Shown: piece by piece, positions 9,804-21,003 of the stretch
Position numbering within the stretch: the first letter of the stretch is position 1
How the letters are laid out: the number at the start of each line of letters is the position of its first letter
Origin: Bicyclus anynana
Taxonomy: Eukaryota; Arthropoda; Insecta; Lepidoptera; Nymphalidae
Length of the DNA stretch: 64,000 nt
Reading direction: 5' to 3'
Assembly (NCBI RefSeq): GCF_947172395.1
Contig: NC_069095.1
Location: 2,914,001-2,978,000 of the forward strand
Position numbers and translations under genes: made by a program
Notes under the pieces: model-generated
What the model was told of the DNA's origin: nothing
The model's input: the letters and a program-made list of their open reading frames with translations, nothing else
Databases searched by the model: none

Positions 9804-10594
9804 AGGAGTTAAAGATAACTTGCACAGTAATTAAATTAATTTATTTTATTTTTCCTTTTAAAATATTAAATTACCTTAGTTTTAAGTATCTTATTAAAAT
9901 TAGATTTAGCTATTACTTTTAAATAATAATTAACTGTACAGATTGTTGGCGAGCGTCAACTCGCCAACAATCTGTACAGTTTGGCGAGAGTATAGATATG
10001 TTTAATAATTGTTAAGAAAAAAAAACGAAAATAAAAACAAGGTTTCCTGTAATTTACCTATAAGTGTATTATGTATATAAGGCGGCAGGCCAATAAAAAT
10101 AATACATTAAAACATTTCTCAAACCAAATAAAAATAAACAAGAAGCCTAAACAATGTTATTTAAAGTCTACATATTTAGCACGTCAAACGTTCTAGTGTA
10201 TTATAAAAGTAAACTAGTTTCACAAGTTATAAGAGTACATGAAAATTACATTTTAATAGCACCCTAACCGCCATGTGGAGTACTTCGCGGGTCATGACTT
10301 GAAAGACTACAGCACAAGTGCACGTGTAGAGTTAGTAAAACGTAGACAGGGCTGATTTCGTCTACATTTCGTCTATATTTCGTCTATGTTGTGATGTGGG
10401 TCTGAACTCTATGTTACCTTTTCTAGTATTAGAGGAACCATAACTTGTGACCCAAAATGGAATTATGCTGCTGATAAAGATTTTTTGTTGATTTTCGATT
10501 CGATTTTTATAATTATTAGGATAATGTGATGTAAATAGTGATAACAAATTAGTGCAAAACGTAGACGAATATTTTTTTAAACAAACTATGACAT
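9804..10594. other. no gene; contains a 22-bp perfect hairpin
   Basis: The stretch is AT-rich. Apart from the hairpin at 9932-9981 I recognise nothing. The 61-aa minus frame at 10362-10547 is not conserved in any way I can see. Confidence 0.5.
9932..9981. repeat. perfect inverted repeat (22-bp arms, 6-nt loop)
   Basis: The arm 9932-9953 (aactgtacag...ttggcgag) is exactly complementary to 9960-9981, with loop cgtcaa at 954-959. It is not part of a family recognised in this window. Confidence 0.85.
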
Positions 10595-10816
10595 ACTAGT
10601 GGACGCCCGTGACTTCGTCCGCGTGGAATTCAGTTTTTCACAAATCCCGCGGGGACCATTGATTTTTCCGGGATGAAAGGTAGCCTATGTGTTAATCCAG
10701 AGTAAAATCTATTTACATTCTAAATTTTAACCAAATCGCTTCAGTAGCCGCAGCGTAAAAGAGGAACAAACATAGTTACACACTTACACACAAACTTTCG
10801 CCTTTGTAATATTAGT
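10595..10816 (+). repeat. dispersed repeat family E, full copy
   Basis: It starts 'tggacgcccgtgacttcgtc', runs through 'tagcctatgtgttaatccag' and ends 'actttcgcctttgtaata'. The same order appears at 46387-46570 (plus) and, reversed, at 26290-26465, 42345-42525 and 44966-45340. I recognise this as a very common lepidopteran family. Its class is not evident. A short TGTGA-type simple repeat follows at 10817-10843. Confidence 0.75.
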
Positions 10817-10843
10817 GTGATGTGATGTGATAGTGTGATGTGT

Positions 10844-11600
10844 GATTATTGACTTTATAATTATTTTTCAATTTATTGAACTTTTCTATTTCACTGGTTT
10901 TTAATTATATCATGCAGAACATCGTAACAAACAAAAAACAAATGAAAAATTCACTTTATTTTAATTTGCCTTTCGATTTTGATAAGTACAACATTTTTTT
11001 GAAATTTAATGTAACGTGGATTACGTATCATTAAATTTTAAAAAAAATTCTTTTACTTATTTAAAACCACCATACCACCGTACCATGGGTAACATTTTCT
11101 TGAATACAAAAATTAAACAGTACAATAGCTGAAAGATCATACAAATTCCATCAATTTAAATCAAAGGTAATCAACTGTTAATTCATTCCATTTGATTGAA
11201 CTAACATTTGATTACCTTTGAATAGTTCAACTAAACTTCAATGTATATCTGAGTAATATTACGGCCACTTGTAATCACTCTCAGCTCTATTAAACAGGGT
11301 AATAATGAAATGTCTGTAAGGAACCAAGGAAGGTGTCTTATGAATACTGACTACCACCCCCATGTAGCGATTTAACTTGTCAGAGGAGTAACAAATGAAG
11401 AGAAGCTTCGGGGAGATAATCCTTCCTTCAACGTTTAATTATTATAGTCGTCAATTTGAAGGATGATTTGCAGATCAAAATAATTACACAAGTCTCTCGG
11501 TATGCTCCTTGTATTGGGTTAACGACGTATGATATTACGGTCGGGTTTATACTTCCTACCTACCTATGGTTATGAATAACGTTTGTTGATTCGCATATAA
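10844..11600. other. no recognised feature
   Basis: The only structure I see is a 14-bp inverted repeat tcaaaggtaatcaa / ttgattacctttga at 11161-11174 and 11208-11221. Confidence 0.5.
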
Positions 11601-11603
11601 TAA

Positions 11604-12038
11604 AGGTCCGTTTATATCTACAGACACAGTGCGTCACAGACAAGTAACGTGGCAGACACACACAGACACCAACTATTCACACTGCCCAGCAGGTAGCTAG
11701 AGACACTTAAAGTCCTTTTCATGAAAGAAATCTCCCAGACGCGGCGCTAATGTCTTAATGGCGCTCATTGTCTTTAGTAATGGCGGTCTTATTATCATTT
11801 GTGTAAGGTCAATTTTAGTTCAGGTTTCATGAAAAGGATTCTACAGATACGAACCGCACAGACAAAATGTTTTTTTTTTTCGCGAATACTGGCCGGGCGC
11901 GGCCCGTGTCTGCCAACGTCTGCACGTCTGCGTTACGATAGATATAAATACGTTAATAAACACTGTATAGAAGAATATTATTATGTCTTCCACGGCACGT
12001 GTCTGGCACGCTAAATGTCTGTATATATAAACGGACCT
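11604..12038. mobile_element. non-autonomous inverted-repeat DNA element, PIF/Harbinger-like
   Basis: Imperfect terminal inverted repeats of about 54 bp begin aggtccgtttatat at both ends and are flanked by the 3-bp duplication TAA (11601-11603 and 12039-12041). TWA duplications are typical of PIF/Harbinger, so that superfamily is the best guess. The interior is unusually GC-rich in places and repeats CAGACAC-like words. The 71-aa frame 11799-12014 inside it looks like chance. Confidence 0.65.
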
Positions 12039-12041
12039 TAA

Positions 12042-12746
12042 CTCGTACTTAGACCGAGAGTCTGCGACAGCCAGACTTACCTCATTTTAGAAACGCTGAA
12101 AGTCGGCCTAAGAGTGTACCATAGGTAAACACGGTATCCAATTCTGGAGGGAAGGTAGCAGGTTTAAATAGACCAGATCTTTTTGTCCTAGTATAAAACG
12201 TATTTTTTTTTTCCAAAATATCCTGAGGAATTAATCATAATCAACTTCGTGGAATCTCTTCGCTAGATTTAATATACCTACCTTTAAAGTTCTCTTGAAA
12301 AACCTTCTTCGAATGGTTTCTGCGAAGATAAGAATATAATTTTTTAATATTCAAAAGTCTATTCTATAATTACTAATTCCATGTAAAACTGTAATAAGTT
12401 TGTATATAATTATATAAAATAAAATAATTTATTCATATTCTTTTATTTAAGTTTTAAACGCAAAAAATTACCGCAGTAATACCCATCCTGAAATGATAAA
12501 GTTAATTAAAATTTGTACAAAACATGATGAAAAATACTTTTTTAGGACAAATTAAAAACAAAGAGAAAATCTTTGAGGCCTCTAAAAAGAAAAATACTGT
12601 GGGGATGTTTGAAATTAATTAATATTTTTTTCTGCTAAAGCTCGTACCTATGTTACTTTTTACTAGGTAATATTTTTATTAAGGTCCTAAATTAGAGGCT
12701 ATACGAGTATAACAGGTCTATGTTCATTAATCAAAGAGAACAGAGG
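12042..12746. other. no recognised feature
   Basis: This is AT-rich DNA without repeats shared elsewhere in the window. Confidence 0.5.
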
Positions 12747-12919
12747 GCCTAGTGGCAGTTTGATACTGTTACTGTCACGTAACGTAAACGCGTAATTCTA
12801 AGGAATTGAAACAGCGCCATCTAGTGGCACTACTGCACAACTCTTTCAATTCCATATAAATTTGCGTAAACGTCAACGTGATAGTAATAGTATGAAATTA
12901 TTGAAAACTCCCACTAGGC
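12747..12919. mobile_element. palindromic MITE-like element
   Basis: The outer words gcctagtgg and ccactaggc are inverted, and nearly the whole element folds: 12762-12812 pairs with 12844-12893 (ggaattgaaa against tttcaattcc next to the centre). The centre is 'cagcgccatctagtggcact'. I know this pattern from lepidopteran genomes. There is no coding capacity. Confidence 0.7.
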
Positions 12920-13138
12920 ATACAGGTAATAAGTACATCGTAAGTTTCATATTTTTCAATGCCTTGCAAAATCTGACTGGCAAATATATCAAAAACTCAC
13001 GATTTTGAATTTCAGATGGACTCTTATTAGGACAAGTTTATGTGAGCCATTTCATTTAATTTTTAAGAAAATATTAAATAATGAGAAATCGATTTTGATT
13101 AAATATACTATTTTGTAAAGATAATTTTAAATCTACAT

Positions 13139-13450
13139 CGTCGTTATCAACCGATATTCGGCTCACTGCTGAGCTCGAGTCTCCTCTCAGAATGAGAGGG
13201 GTTAGGTCAATAGTCCACCACGCTGGCCCAATGCGGATTGGCAGACTTCACACACGCTGAGAATTAAGAAAATTCTCTGGTATGCAGGTTTCCTCACGAT
13301 GTTTTTCTTCACCGTTTGAGACACGTGATATTTAATTTCTTAAAATGCACACAACTGAAAAGTTGGAGGTGCATTCCCCGGACTGGATTCGAACCCACAC
13401 CCTCCGGAATCGGAGGCAGAGGTCATGTCCACTGGGCTATCACGGCTCTT
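13139..13450 (-). mobile_element. SINE family A, copy 2, with 9-bp target-site duplication
   Basis: This is a nearly complete minus-strand copy. Its B box (ggattcgaacc, read on plus) and A box end (gggctatca) are present. The duplication aatctacat lies at 13130-13138 and 13451-13459. Confidence 0.85.
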
Positions 13451-13459
13451 AATCTACAT

Positions 13460-14368
13460 ACATGGCCGGTATTATTTGAACGCTCTCTGTTCACATGTTT
13501 CAGATTTCGCTAACTCATTACTTAGTCGAATCTTTTGTGAATAAGATACGATACGTTTGATCTACAAAAGCATTGAATTTCGTAACTTGATTCTGAATTT
13601 GGACTTTTCGTGAGTTATTTTGTAAAGCAACATTTTCGTGAACTCGGATAGGCTTTTGTATGTGGGAAAATATATTTACATAGTTTATTTACAGTTTTAT
13701 TTTTAATTTTATGTTAATTACCCTTTAATTTATGTAACCTATCAGCATACAAGGTGGGTTTAAAATACTGAAAAATTTCAATTAAAAGAATGTTTAATTT
13801 ACTTACTTATTATATTTTGTTTTATAAAATGCTGATTATTAAAAAAATACTTAACTTTAAAAGTGCTGGTATCATCATCAGGCGTGCGTACTGTGCGTGT
13901 CGGGCCACGCGCAGTGTAGGGTTCCGTAGATATTTTTTTTTTCTTCTAACATCTACAGAAGGACTTTCCTTACAGAGAGCTTTGAGCTTTGAGCTTTTGA
14001 GTCTTTGAGCTTAGATCCCAAATGCAGATTTCACGCGGGTTATCGGGCATGTACACAGAAGCCTCTTAATAAATAAATGGATGCGAATAATTTAAATTGA
14101 ATTCGATTGATAATAAACTCAAATAACTATCAACAGGATAAGTTGTCTGTTTATTCAAATAGATAACTCTTTCCAACGAATTGTCACGTTAATTAGTCGA
14201 ATTTCGTTCGAACGTACAATTAATCCACGATTATACCTCCGTTTAATTAAGCTCCGGACTAATTTAGGCTACGCTTCAATTTTGTTTTATATGAATTGAG
14301 TTGCGTAACATACGAGTAAAAAAATATCCTTTTTTTTCCATCGTAAGTTTACCTCGTTCTAGTGTGTG
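13460..14368. other. no gene; one possible repeat fragment
   Basis: A 'gggccacgcgcagtgtaggg' block at about 13900-13925 resembles the edge of a known lepidopteran repeat. The part 14085-14300 is non-repetitive and has TAATTA, TAATCC and GATA-type words. Confidence 0.35.
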
Positions 14369-14381
14369 TAACTAAGAGTAT

Positions 14382-14556
14382 CGTCATCAACCCATATTCG
14401 GCTCACTGCTGAGCTCGAGTCTCCTCTCAGAATGAGAGGGGCAAATAGTCCACCACGCTGGCCCGCAGAGAATTAAGATAATTCTCTGGTATGCAGGTTT
14501 CCTCACGATGTTTTCCTTCACCGACCGGTTATATCCAGCTATCACAGCTCTCTAAC
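14382..14556 (-). mobile_element. SINE family A, internally deleted copy 3, with 13-bp duplication
   Basis: The tail-side and head-side ends are present, but the middle, including the B box, is missing. The direct repeat taactaagagtat at 14369-14381 and 14557-14569 shows it is one insertion. Confidence 0.8.
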
Positions 14557-14569
14557 TAACTAAGAGTAT

Positions 14570-15466
14570 ACACACATTGAACAAGATAGACCCTCTACCG
14601 TGAGTTGAGACATTAAAAAGCAGATTTTTGGTTGTTACCTACGTAAATAAAACATGGTGACTGCTAAGCAACATATTGAATTGTACTATTAAAAACCTTA
14701 GACATAGGGACAAAGTAAAAAAAATAACTATTATAAATTCTAAGAAAATAAGTTATTCTTGTGGGCTTTTTCTTTATAGCTCATGTACTAACTGTATTTA
14801 ATACTGCTTTTAATTCAGCCATAGGCAATATTTTAGTTTTTAAGACTTAAAAATAAATAAGCATTGCTGGCCTAGCAAACAATGTCAAAACTATACTAAT
14901 GTTTTTTTATTTTTGATATCTCATTTTGTGAATTTTATTTTATTTCCCACGCCACAGAAAATGTAAAAGAAAAAATAATAACTCAAACAAAATATTTTTC
15001 ACGATAGGTACGAGTACGTATAATAACAACAGCTAAAATGATACGTCAAACAAAAGACTTAATAAAAGCCACTGTAACAAAGATTGAGTTAAGCCCACCG
15101 TAAATTCAAAAAAAAAAATTTAGTCGCAATTTTTAATTTTCAATAGCCCCAAGGCAGCTCTAACACAACGATTGAAATAATACAACGTTTTGTTGACTTT
15201 TTTGGCACTGCAAGTCAGCAGCTGTGAGCGATTTAAGAAAGGTGAGGTCACTCATACTTTTAATACCTTTTTTAATTCAGTTAAAATTAAATCTCCTGTA
15301 ATGGTCGGCTTCGGCCGTAGTTAATTATATTCCAGGGTTCATTAATTAAAGATGAATCTCACTCGTAAATTAAAAAATACCATCGATAAAAAAATAAATA
15401 GCCAAGTAATATCATAGAATAACATGAATAGTTTCAAAAACTAAAAACACGCTTGATACCCATATC
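14570..15466. other. no recognised feature
   Basis: I see no gene or shared repeat in this stretch. Confidence 0.5.
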
Positions 15467-15790
15467 CATATCATGGGGGTGCTTTTGAAATAGCCTGTCC
15501 GTCATCTTGGACATCCGCCATATTGGATTTAAGACACGTAACTATTTTTATCGTATACCTGACAGCAAACCCTTTCATTCGATATCCATATCATGGTGGT
15601 GGATTTCAAACAGCCAGTCCGCCATGTTGGGGAGGCCGCCATATTGAATTTGTAATGACGTTTCTTAGCTAGTCATAAATTGTCATTGAAACTCAGAGCG
15701 TGTGCAAAATTTCATCGTAATCGAAGACCGGGAAGTGGGTCAAAGTTAAGGTTCAAAGATTTTCCTACATACATAGTTACAAGTTACGTG
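15467..15790. repeat. unassigned repeat with two diverged direct copies
   Basis: The blocks 15467-15540 and 15582-15650 both start near 'atatccatatcatgg' and continue to a 'ccgccatattg' word. The right end, 'aatttcatcgtaatcgaaga' to 'cctacatacatagttacaag', resembles the edge of dispersed lepidopteran repeats. Confidence 0.5.
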
Positions 15791-16800
15791 TTAAAAACAA
15801 AGCTTTGTTTTGTGGCATTAAGTCATGTTTGGTAAGATGAAATTAAGGTGTATGTACGATCAAATTAAAATGGTCTACTCAATCATTCTATTTATATATT
15901 AATATCTCCTAATAATTGAAATTTACAAATTTAGGCTCGAGAATAGGTACCTAAGTGTTCTCGAGTTTAAATTTCTGGCGTTACAAATATTAACGAACTA
16001 TGTTAAAGCAGACAAAAATAGCTTATTAATTTTATTTATCACGAACCTACACAAAGTAATACCTACGTGTATTAAAAATAACATGTTACTACTCAATCAA
16101 CATTACAAAATTCAAATAATAACATTGCTCATGACTTGCACCACAAAATAATCATCCAACAAAATTCGACGTAACGTATCCAAACTGCTAACTTTATTTT
16201 AACATTTTTTAAGCTTTCTTCCTTTATAAGCTCAACTGGCCTCACCTGATTGCCTCGGGGCAACCCTTTTGTGTAATACGGTAGGTAATAAAGTGGCGAA
16301 TCAGGGTTTACTGTGGATTCACAACGTATTTAGGGCCTGCCATATTTTTTTAATCATGCGACGTTAAAACACATTTTTTATTTTGTAAATCCAGGAGTTG
16401 GGGAATGAACCATTGCGAAGTTTTTATACACGAGTTGGCGAGACAACCTTGAAAGTTAAATATTATGCTTTTATGGCCCACCTGCTTTTAAGTGGAAAAT
16501 CATCCCCTATAAGTCAAAGTCACACTTGTAACATGAAATAAAACGGTTCGCCCCAACCTGTAAGCCTAGCATGCAACCAGTGACATATCCCGTTCAGAGA
16601 AATAGACACTCTTTCATCCCAACACTACGAAAGAAATAGCGATATTTTTTGGTTGTGCTTCTAATGGTTGATATTAGTCTCCACGAGATACGTCGCATGT
16701 TAGGCCTACTGGAGCATAGATATTTAGCCACTGGGATCGATGAATTAACGTGCTCTCACGGCATAAGGGTATAACACCACCAACTTTTCAACTCGGGCTG
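15791..16800. other. no recognised feature
   Basis: I see no gene, tRNA-like box or shared repeat. Confidence 0.45.
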
Positions 16801-16826
16801 AGAATTCGTACTTAAAAGCGAGTTGC

Positions 16827-16937
16827 AGGGATTTGCTGGATGCTGATGGCTCAGTATCGTGATGTTTGGAAGTCCCTACAAAAGGCTTATGTCCTGCAGT
16901 GGACGTCCATCGGCTGATATGATGATGATGATGATGA
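16827..16937 (+). mobile_element. RTE 3'-end fragment with ATG-repeat tail
   Basis: The stretch 'gggatttgctggatgctgat' to 'tggacgtccatcggctgat' followed by (ATG)n is the last part of ORF2 and the tail of the truncated RTE lineage also seen at 30087, 43060 and 58230. Confidence 0.75.
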
Positions 16938-17455
16938 GAAGATAATAATAATAGCATATTATTTTTCTTATCTTAATTACAAAATGTACCTACCTATTAT
17001 ATTATTTCAATAATTATTTGAAAATATACCAGTAACATATATTAATTTATAACCAATTTATTGAATGAGTTACGTCACACCACCCTTATAAATCGTACTC
17101 AAGAATCTATGTACTGAATTTCTACGATTGCCTCTAAGCCAATCGTTTATCATTAAAATTAATTTCAACCCCATGTTCTGCTAAGCGTTCCTTACTCATT
17201 TCGTTTCCTTAATTAAGCAATCTGTTTACAATGGGCCAATTAATTGGTGTTTCCATTGTTCATTGCGAATTTAATAAACTCTGGAAAATGTCTGGAGTAT
17301 TTTCGAAGCCTTTTTATTTTATTATTTTTCGACTGTAATCAATTATTGTATGGTTTTATGGTTTGCTCGTGTAGAAATTCATGTTATAAGAATATTTAAT
17401 TAATATAGTTCTTTATCTTAATTTTAGTTATATTGTAAATTAAATAGGGTCTTTG
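16938..17455. other. non-repetitive DNA with a symmetric SOX/homeodomain motif cluster
   Basis: There is no gene. At 17228-17260 a palindromic homeodomain-type core (ccaattaattgg, 17236-17247) is flanked by inverted SOX-type words (acaatggg, ccattgtt). This is a candidate enhancer segment only. Confidence 0.35.
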
Positions 17456-18060
17456 CCGTTACAGCGGTAATTAGTCACGGCCGAAGCCTCCTACCAGCCA
17501 GACCTGGTCCAATTAAGAAAACTTCAATCGACCAAGCCGGGGATCGAACCCTGGCAGTGGCGTGCACAGGCTTTTGGCCTAGGGTAAGCATTTTGGAATA
17601 CAAAATGGGTACCACAAACTGGGTTCGATCCCCGGCTTGGTCGATTGAAGAAAGGGGTGTGGATTTTCATCCTACTCTTAACAAGTTAGCCCGCTACCAT
17701 CTTAGAGTTACCACCCTACCGGCAAACAGCAAAGAAGTACCACCAAGCGATTTAGCATTCCGGTACGGTATCTGTAGAAATCATAAGGGGTGCAGATTTG
17801 CATCCTACTCCTAACAAGTTAGTCTGCTTCCATCTTAGATTGTCACTTACCTTACCTTACCTTACCAACTTGTGAGGTTGTAGTCAAGGGCTAGCTTGTA
17901 AAGAATAAAAAAATGCTACGAATGATCAGCATCAGCAAAGACGTGGCGATACGATGTCGTGTATAAACCGAAAGGGGTGTGGACTTTCATCCTACTCTTA
18001 ACAAGTTAGGTTGTAATCAAGGGCTAACTTGTAAAGAATAAAAAAAGCTAAGAATGATCT
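17456..18060. mobile_element. rearranged SINE family B mosaic
   Basis: The block holds a minus-strand head segment (17456-17555), a plus-strand head segment (about 17616-17649, 'ggttcgatccccggcttgg'), then at least three plus-strand body and tail pieces, with a TTACC run at about 17850-17868. Two tails 'cttgtaaagaataaaaaa' occur near 17900 and 18045. Parts are in opposite orientation, so this is not a simple tandem array. The 85-aa frame 17557-17814 is non-coding SINE sequence. Confidence 0.7.
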
Positions 18061-18282
18061 TTCACCAGGTTTTGGATATTAAGATTCGTAACAAAGCCGC
18101 AATGAAATGAAATTGCCTTTAGAGCGTTTATCCGTAGGCAATTTTTTGAGTCGCATGCAAGTCGGCCATTTATAACGCGGTGGGTGAGAGCCCCTAATAG
18201 GCTGACGACAGTCAAATGTCAACACGATTATTTGCCTACGTGAGGGCTGTTTTTACGTGAACATGAGTTATTATCTAATATA

Positions 18283-18480
18283 CGAGTATAATATTCCCGT
18301 GTTGCAGTGTTTGTTACCAAACACCTCCGAAACATCTGAACCGATTTTTATGAAATTTTGTGTGCATATCTGAAGTCTGAGAATCGGCCAACACCTATTT
18401 TTTATACCCCTAAGTGATAAGGGTGATATCCTCTATGGGTGATGACCACCTCTATATTTTTATATAGCAAAACCACGTCG
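18283..18480. repeat. dispersed repeat fragment, unnamed family
   Basis: It starts 'attcccgtgttgcagtgttt' and passes 'ctgaaccgatttttatgaaa' and 'gagaatcggccaacacctat'. The wording matches a lepidopteran repeat that I recognise only by pattern. Confidence 0.45.
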
Positions 18481-18635
18481 GCTGGCTGTATAATTAAAAC
18501 TAAATTAGAGATTTTGTAAAACAATTAATGTAAATTTTCTAAATTATTTTTAATAATATTTAAATACAATTGAAATGTGTCTGTGATTTCAAAACTGTGT
18601 TTTATAAAGTGCTTATAGTTTTAACTGTGTTTTAT

Positions 18636-18686
18636 AAAGATTATTTTCGTTTTATATTTACGAAATATAAAACGAAAATAATCTTT
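18636..18686. repeat. perfect inverted repeat (24-bp arms, 3-nt loop)
   Basis: 18636-18659 (aaagattattttcg...) and 18663-18686 are exact complements separated by acg. It lies directly before a 'gtctgtctgtttgtccaagc' repeat edge. Confidence 0.85.
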
Positions 18687-19212
18687 GTCTGTCTGTTTGT
18701 CCAAGCAATTATTGGAACGGCTCGGCGGATTTGAATAGGACTTTCTTTGTAAGATTATCGAGCATTAAAATTAACATTTAAGCTACATTTTAACCCGAAA
18801 AAACTACCGATTACGTGACCAGCAACTGCGGAACTCTGCATATGCATAGCCCGACATTTAATTACCCGATTTTATATAGTAGACAACGTTAGTTTGTTTG
18901 AAAGTAGATGTTATGCAGGAATGTACTAGATTTTATAGCCATGTTTTCTTTCGCCGAAACATGCGTGTTGAATTGTAAACACGTCATATTAACTGTTAGC
19001 GTGAATTTTATACTTGCATGCAAGTTTGCTTTCAATAAAAAAAATTATGAAAACCTTTTATATGCTGACGCTCCTGTTAATTTAAACAGACTTTATATTA
19101 TAGAGAACATTTTGGAAGAAATAAAAGCTCAATTGCTTGTAGCTCGACCCAGAACTCTAACCTTCTTCAACCTATATCCGAAGCCATATAGGCTGACCAC
19201 TGAACCAACGAG
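18687..19212. other. dispersed-repeat edge then unrecognised DNA
   Basis: 18687-18830 looks like a degraded repeat of the 'tctgtttgtccaagcaatt' type. The 114-aa frame 18908-19252 has no domain I know, and its last third lies in SINE sequence, so I do not call it a gene. Confidence 0.4.
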
Positions 19213-19517
19213 GTCATCATCATTAGCAACCCATACTCGGCTCACTGTTTAGCACGAGTCTCCTCTCAGAGAGGGACTAGGCCTTAGTCCAGCACGCTGG
19301 CTCAAAACAGATTGGCGGACTTCACATACGACAAGAATTGTGAAAATTCTCAGGTATACTTGCTCACGATGTTTTTCCTTCAACATTTGAAACACGTGCG
19401 TGATATTTAATTTCTTAAAATGCACATAACTGAAAAGTTGAAGGTGCATGCCCCGGACCGGATTCGTACCTACGCCCTCCGAATCGGTGGCAGAGATCAT
19501 ATCCCCTGGGCTATTAA
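19213..19517 (-). mobile_element. SINE family A, copy 4
   Basis: This is a diverged minus-strand copy, with the ATG tail read as 'tcatcatcatt' on the left and a degenerate A box on the right. I see no target-site duplication. Confidence 0.75.
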
Positions 19518-19656
19518 TTTTTAAGAATCTACGTAGCCTACCTGGTATATAGTGGCATGCACTTCGTATATGTTAAATGCACTACATATCCTAATGATTT
19601 ATTACATTCTTGTACCTACTTAATGAAGGAGGAATTTCTCATTTTGTGCAATGTTT

Positions 19657-20080
19657 CTTACCTACGTATCAGCCGATAGCCACTGCTGGACATAGGCCTC
19701 TTGCATGGACCTCCAAGCACAACGATCTCGAGCCGCCAGCATCTAGCGGCTCCCTGCAACCCGCTTGATATCCTCGATCCACCCGGTGCGGGGTCACCAT
19801 TCCAGCAACTTGAAACCCCAACGTCCATCGGCTCTTCGAACTATGTGGTCTGCCCATTGCCACTTCAACTTCGCGACTCGCTGAGCTATGTCAGTGACTT
19901 TGGTTTGTCTGCGAATCTCCTCACTCCTGATTCGATCACACAGAGAAACTCCAAGCATAGCTCGCTCCATTGCCCGCTGAGTGACTTTGAGCACTCTAAT
20001 AAGGCCGATAGTCTGCGACCAAGTCTCGGATCCGTAGGTCATCACTGGCAACACGCACTGACCGAAGACTTTTGTGTTCC
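19657..20080 (-). mobile_element. 5'-truncated RTE insertion (ORF2 C-terminus) with 11-bp duplication
   Basis: On the minus strand it encodes the end of an RTE reverse transcriptase. An 86-residue open part at 19794-20054 includes PVMTYGSETW, QRAMERAMLGVSL, IRRQTKVTDIAQRVAKLKWQ and DGRWG. The duplication gtgcaatgttt lies at 19646-19656 and 20081-20091, so the insert is 424 bp. A 149-aa plus-strand frame across it is antisense and is not a gene. Confidence 0.85.
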
Positions 20081-20091
20081 GTGCAATGTTT

Positions 20092-20442
20092 ACCCAAATA
20101 ATGCTTACCCTAGTAACAAATCTACTGACACCACTGGTATGCCTACATAGAATAATCTAAATAAAATTGAATCAGAATCGCGTGCTCATATTTAATCCAG
20201 TTTAACCTATAAAATATACCGACTCTTTGCTAAGCCAATTAAGTTGATCTACGGCAGTCGGGTTGATATTAAGTATTTATGGCCCATTGTTTTGTTAAAT
20301 CCTCGAAAGTGTTGCCACTAATTAAGTGAATATTAATGTCTTTTACTTACGTTGAAGAGGAAACCCACAGGGCGGGGTGCGAAGGGCAGAGCACAATTAC
20401 AAACATGCTAGTCCAGAATCCGTGGAACATGACACGCTTAAC
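20092..20442. other. no recognised feature
   Basis: The stretch 20225-20350 is non-repetitive with homeodomain and NK-type words (ccaattaag, aattaagtg). I see no gene. Confidence 0.4.
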
Positions 20443-20766
20443 TTTTTTATTTACGAAAGTTCTTGATTCTGGTAGCTAACTGGGTTACCAGGGAAAATTT
20501 CTGAGCGTCGGAACTAGATAATGTACCACGCAATTTGTAGGACATTATGGCTGGTAAGTTGTATAACCATTAAATAAGCAACAGTAAAAATACATCTGGT
20601 TAGTAACAACTTTTGGTAAACTCCCCTCCTCCCACTAGTTACAAACCAACTGTTGCTAAATTATAGTTATAGAACTTAACAGTCACAATGCTCAACGCTC
20701 AGAAAGTTTTATTACCTGGTAACTCAGTTAGCTACCAGAATCAAGAATTTTCGTAAATAAAAAACA
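20443..20766. mobile_element. inverted-repeat DNA element (MITE-like)
   Basis: Terminal inverted repeats of about 65 bp (20443-20510 and 20694-20766) share 'ttcttgattctggtagctaa'. The centre contains a second, weaker inverted pair. No transposase frame is present and no clear duplication is seen. Confidence 0.7.
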
Positions 20767-21003
20767 TTTACACCTTTTAATATAATATAATGCAGGAGTC
20801 AAATGAATCGCATGTCAACGTACGCGTATTCATAGAAGTTAAAAATAGACAGAAACTTTATAGTATTATTTCACTCTAATCGGCTAAACCATTATCGTTC
20901 CAGATTCTTTGATGTTAGAATTAGTGTGGCGTGTGTAATTTTAGACAAAATGTTAAAATCTACGTTTGTTGTTCACGTAACAATTTACACGAATTCTTCT
21001 TGT

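Noticed and set aside
17557..17814. 85-aa frame
   Set aside because: It lies wholly in rearranged SINE B sequence.
18908..19252. 114-aa frame as a possible gene
   Set aside because: No domain, AT-driven composition, and the end runs into a SINE.
19701..20150. 149-aa plus-strand frame
   Set aside because: It is antisense to an RTE reverse-transcriptase fragment that has clear motifs on the minus strand.
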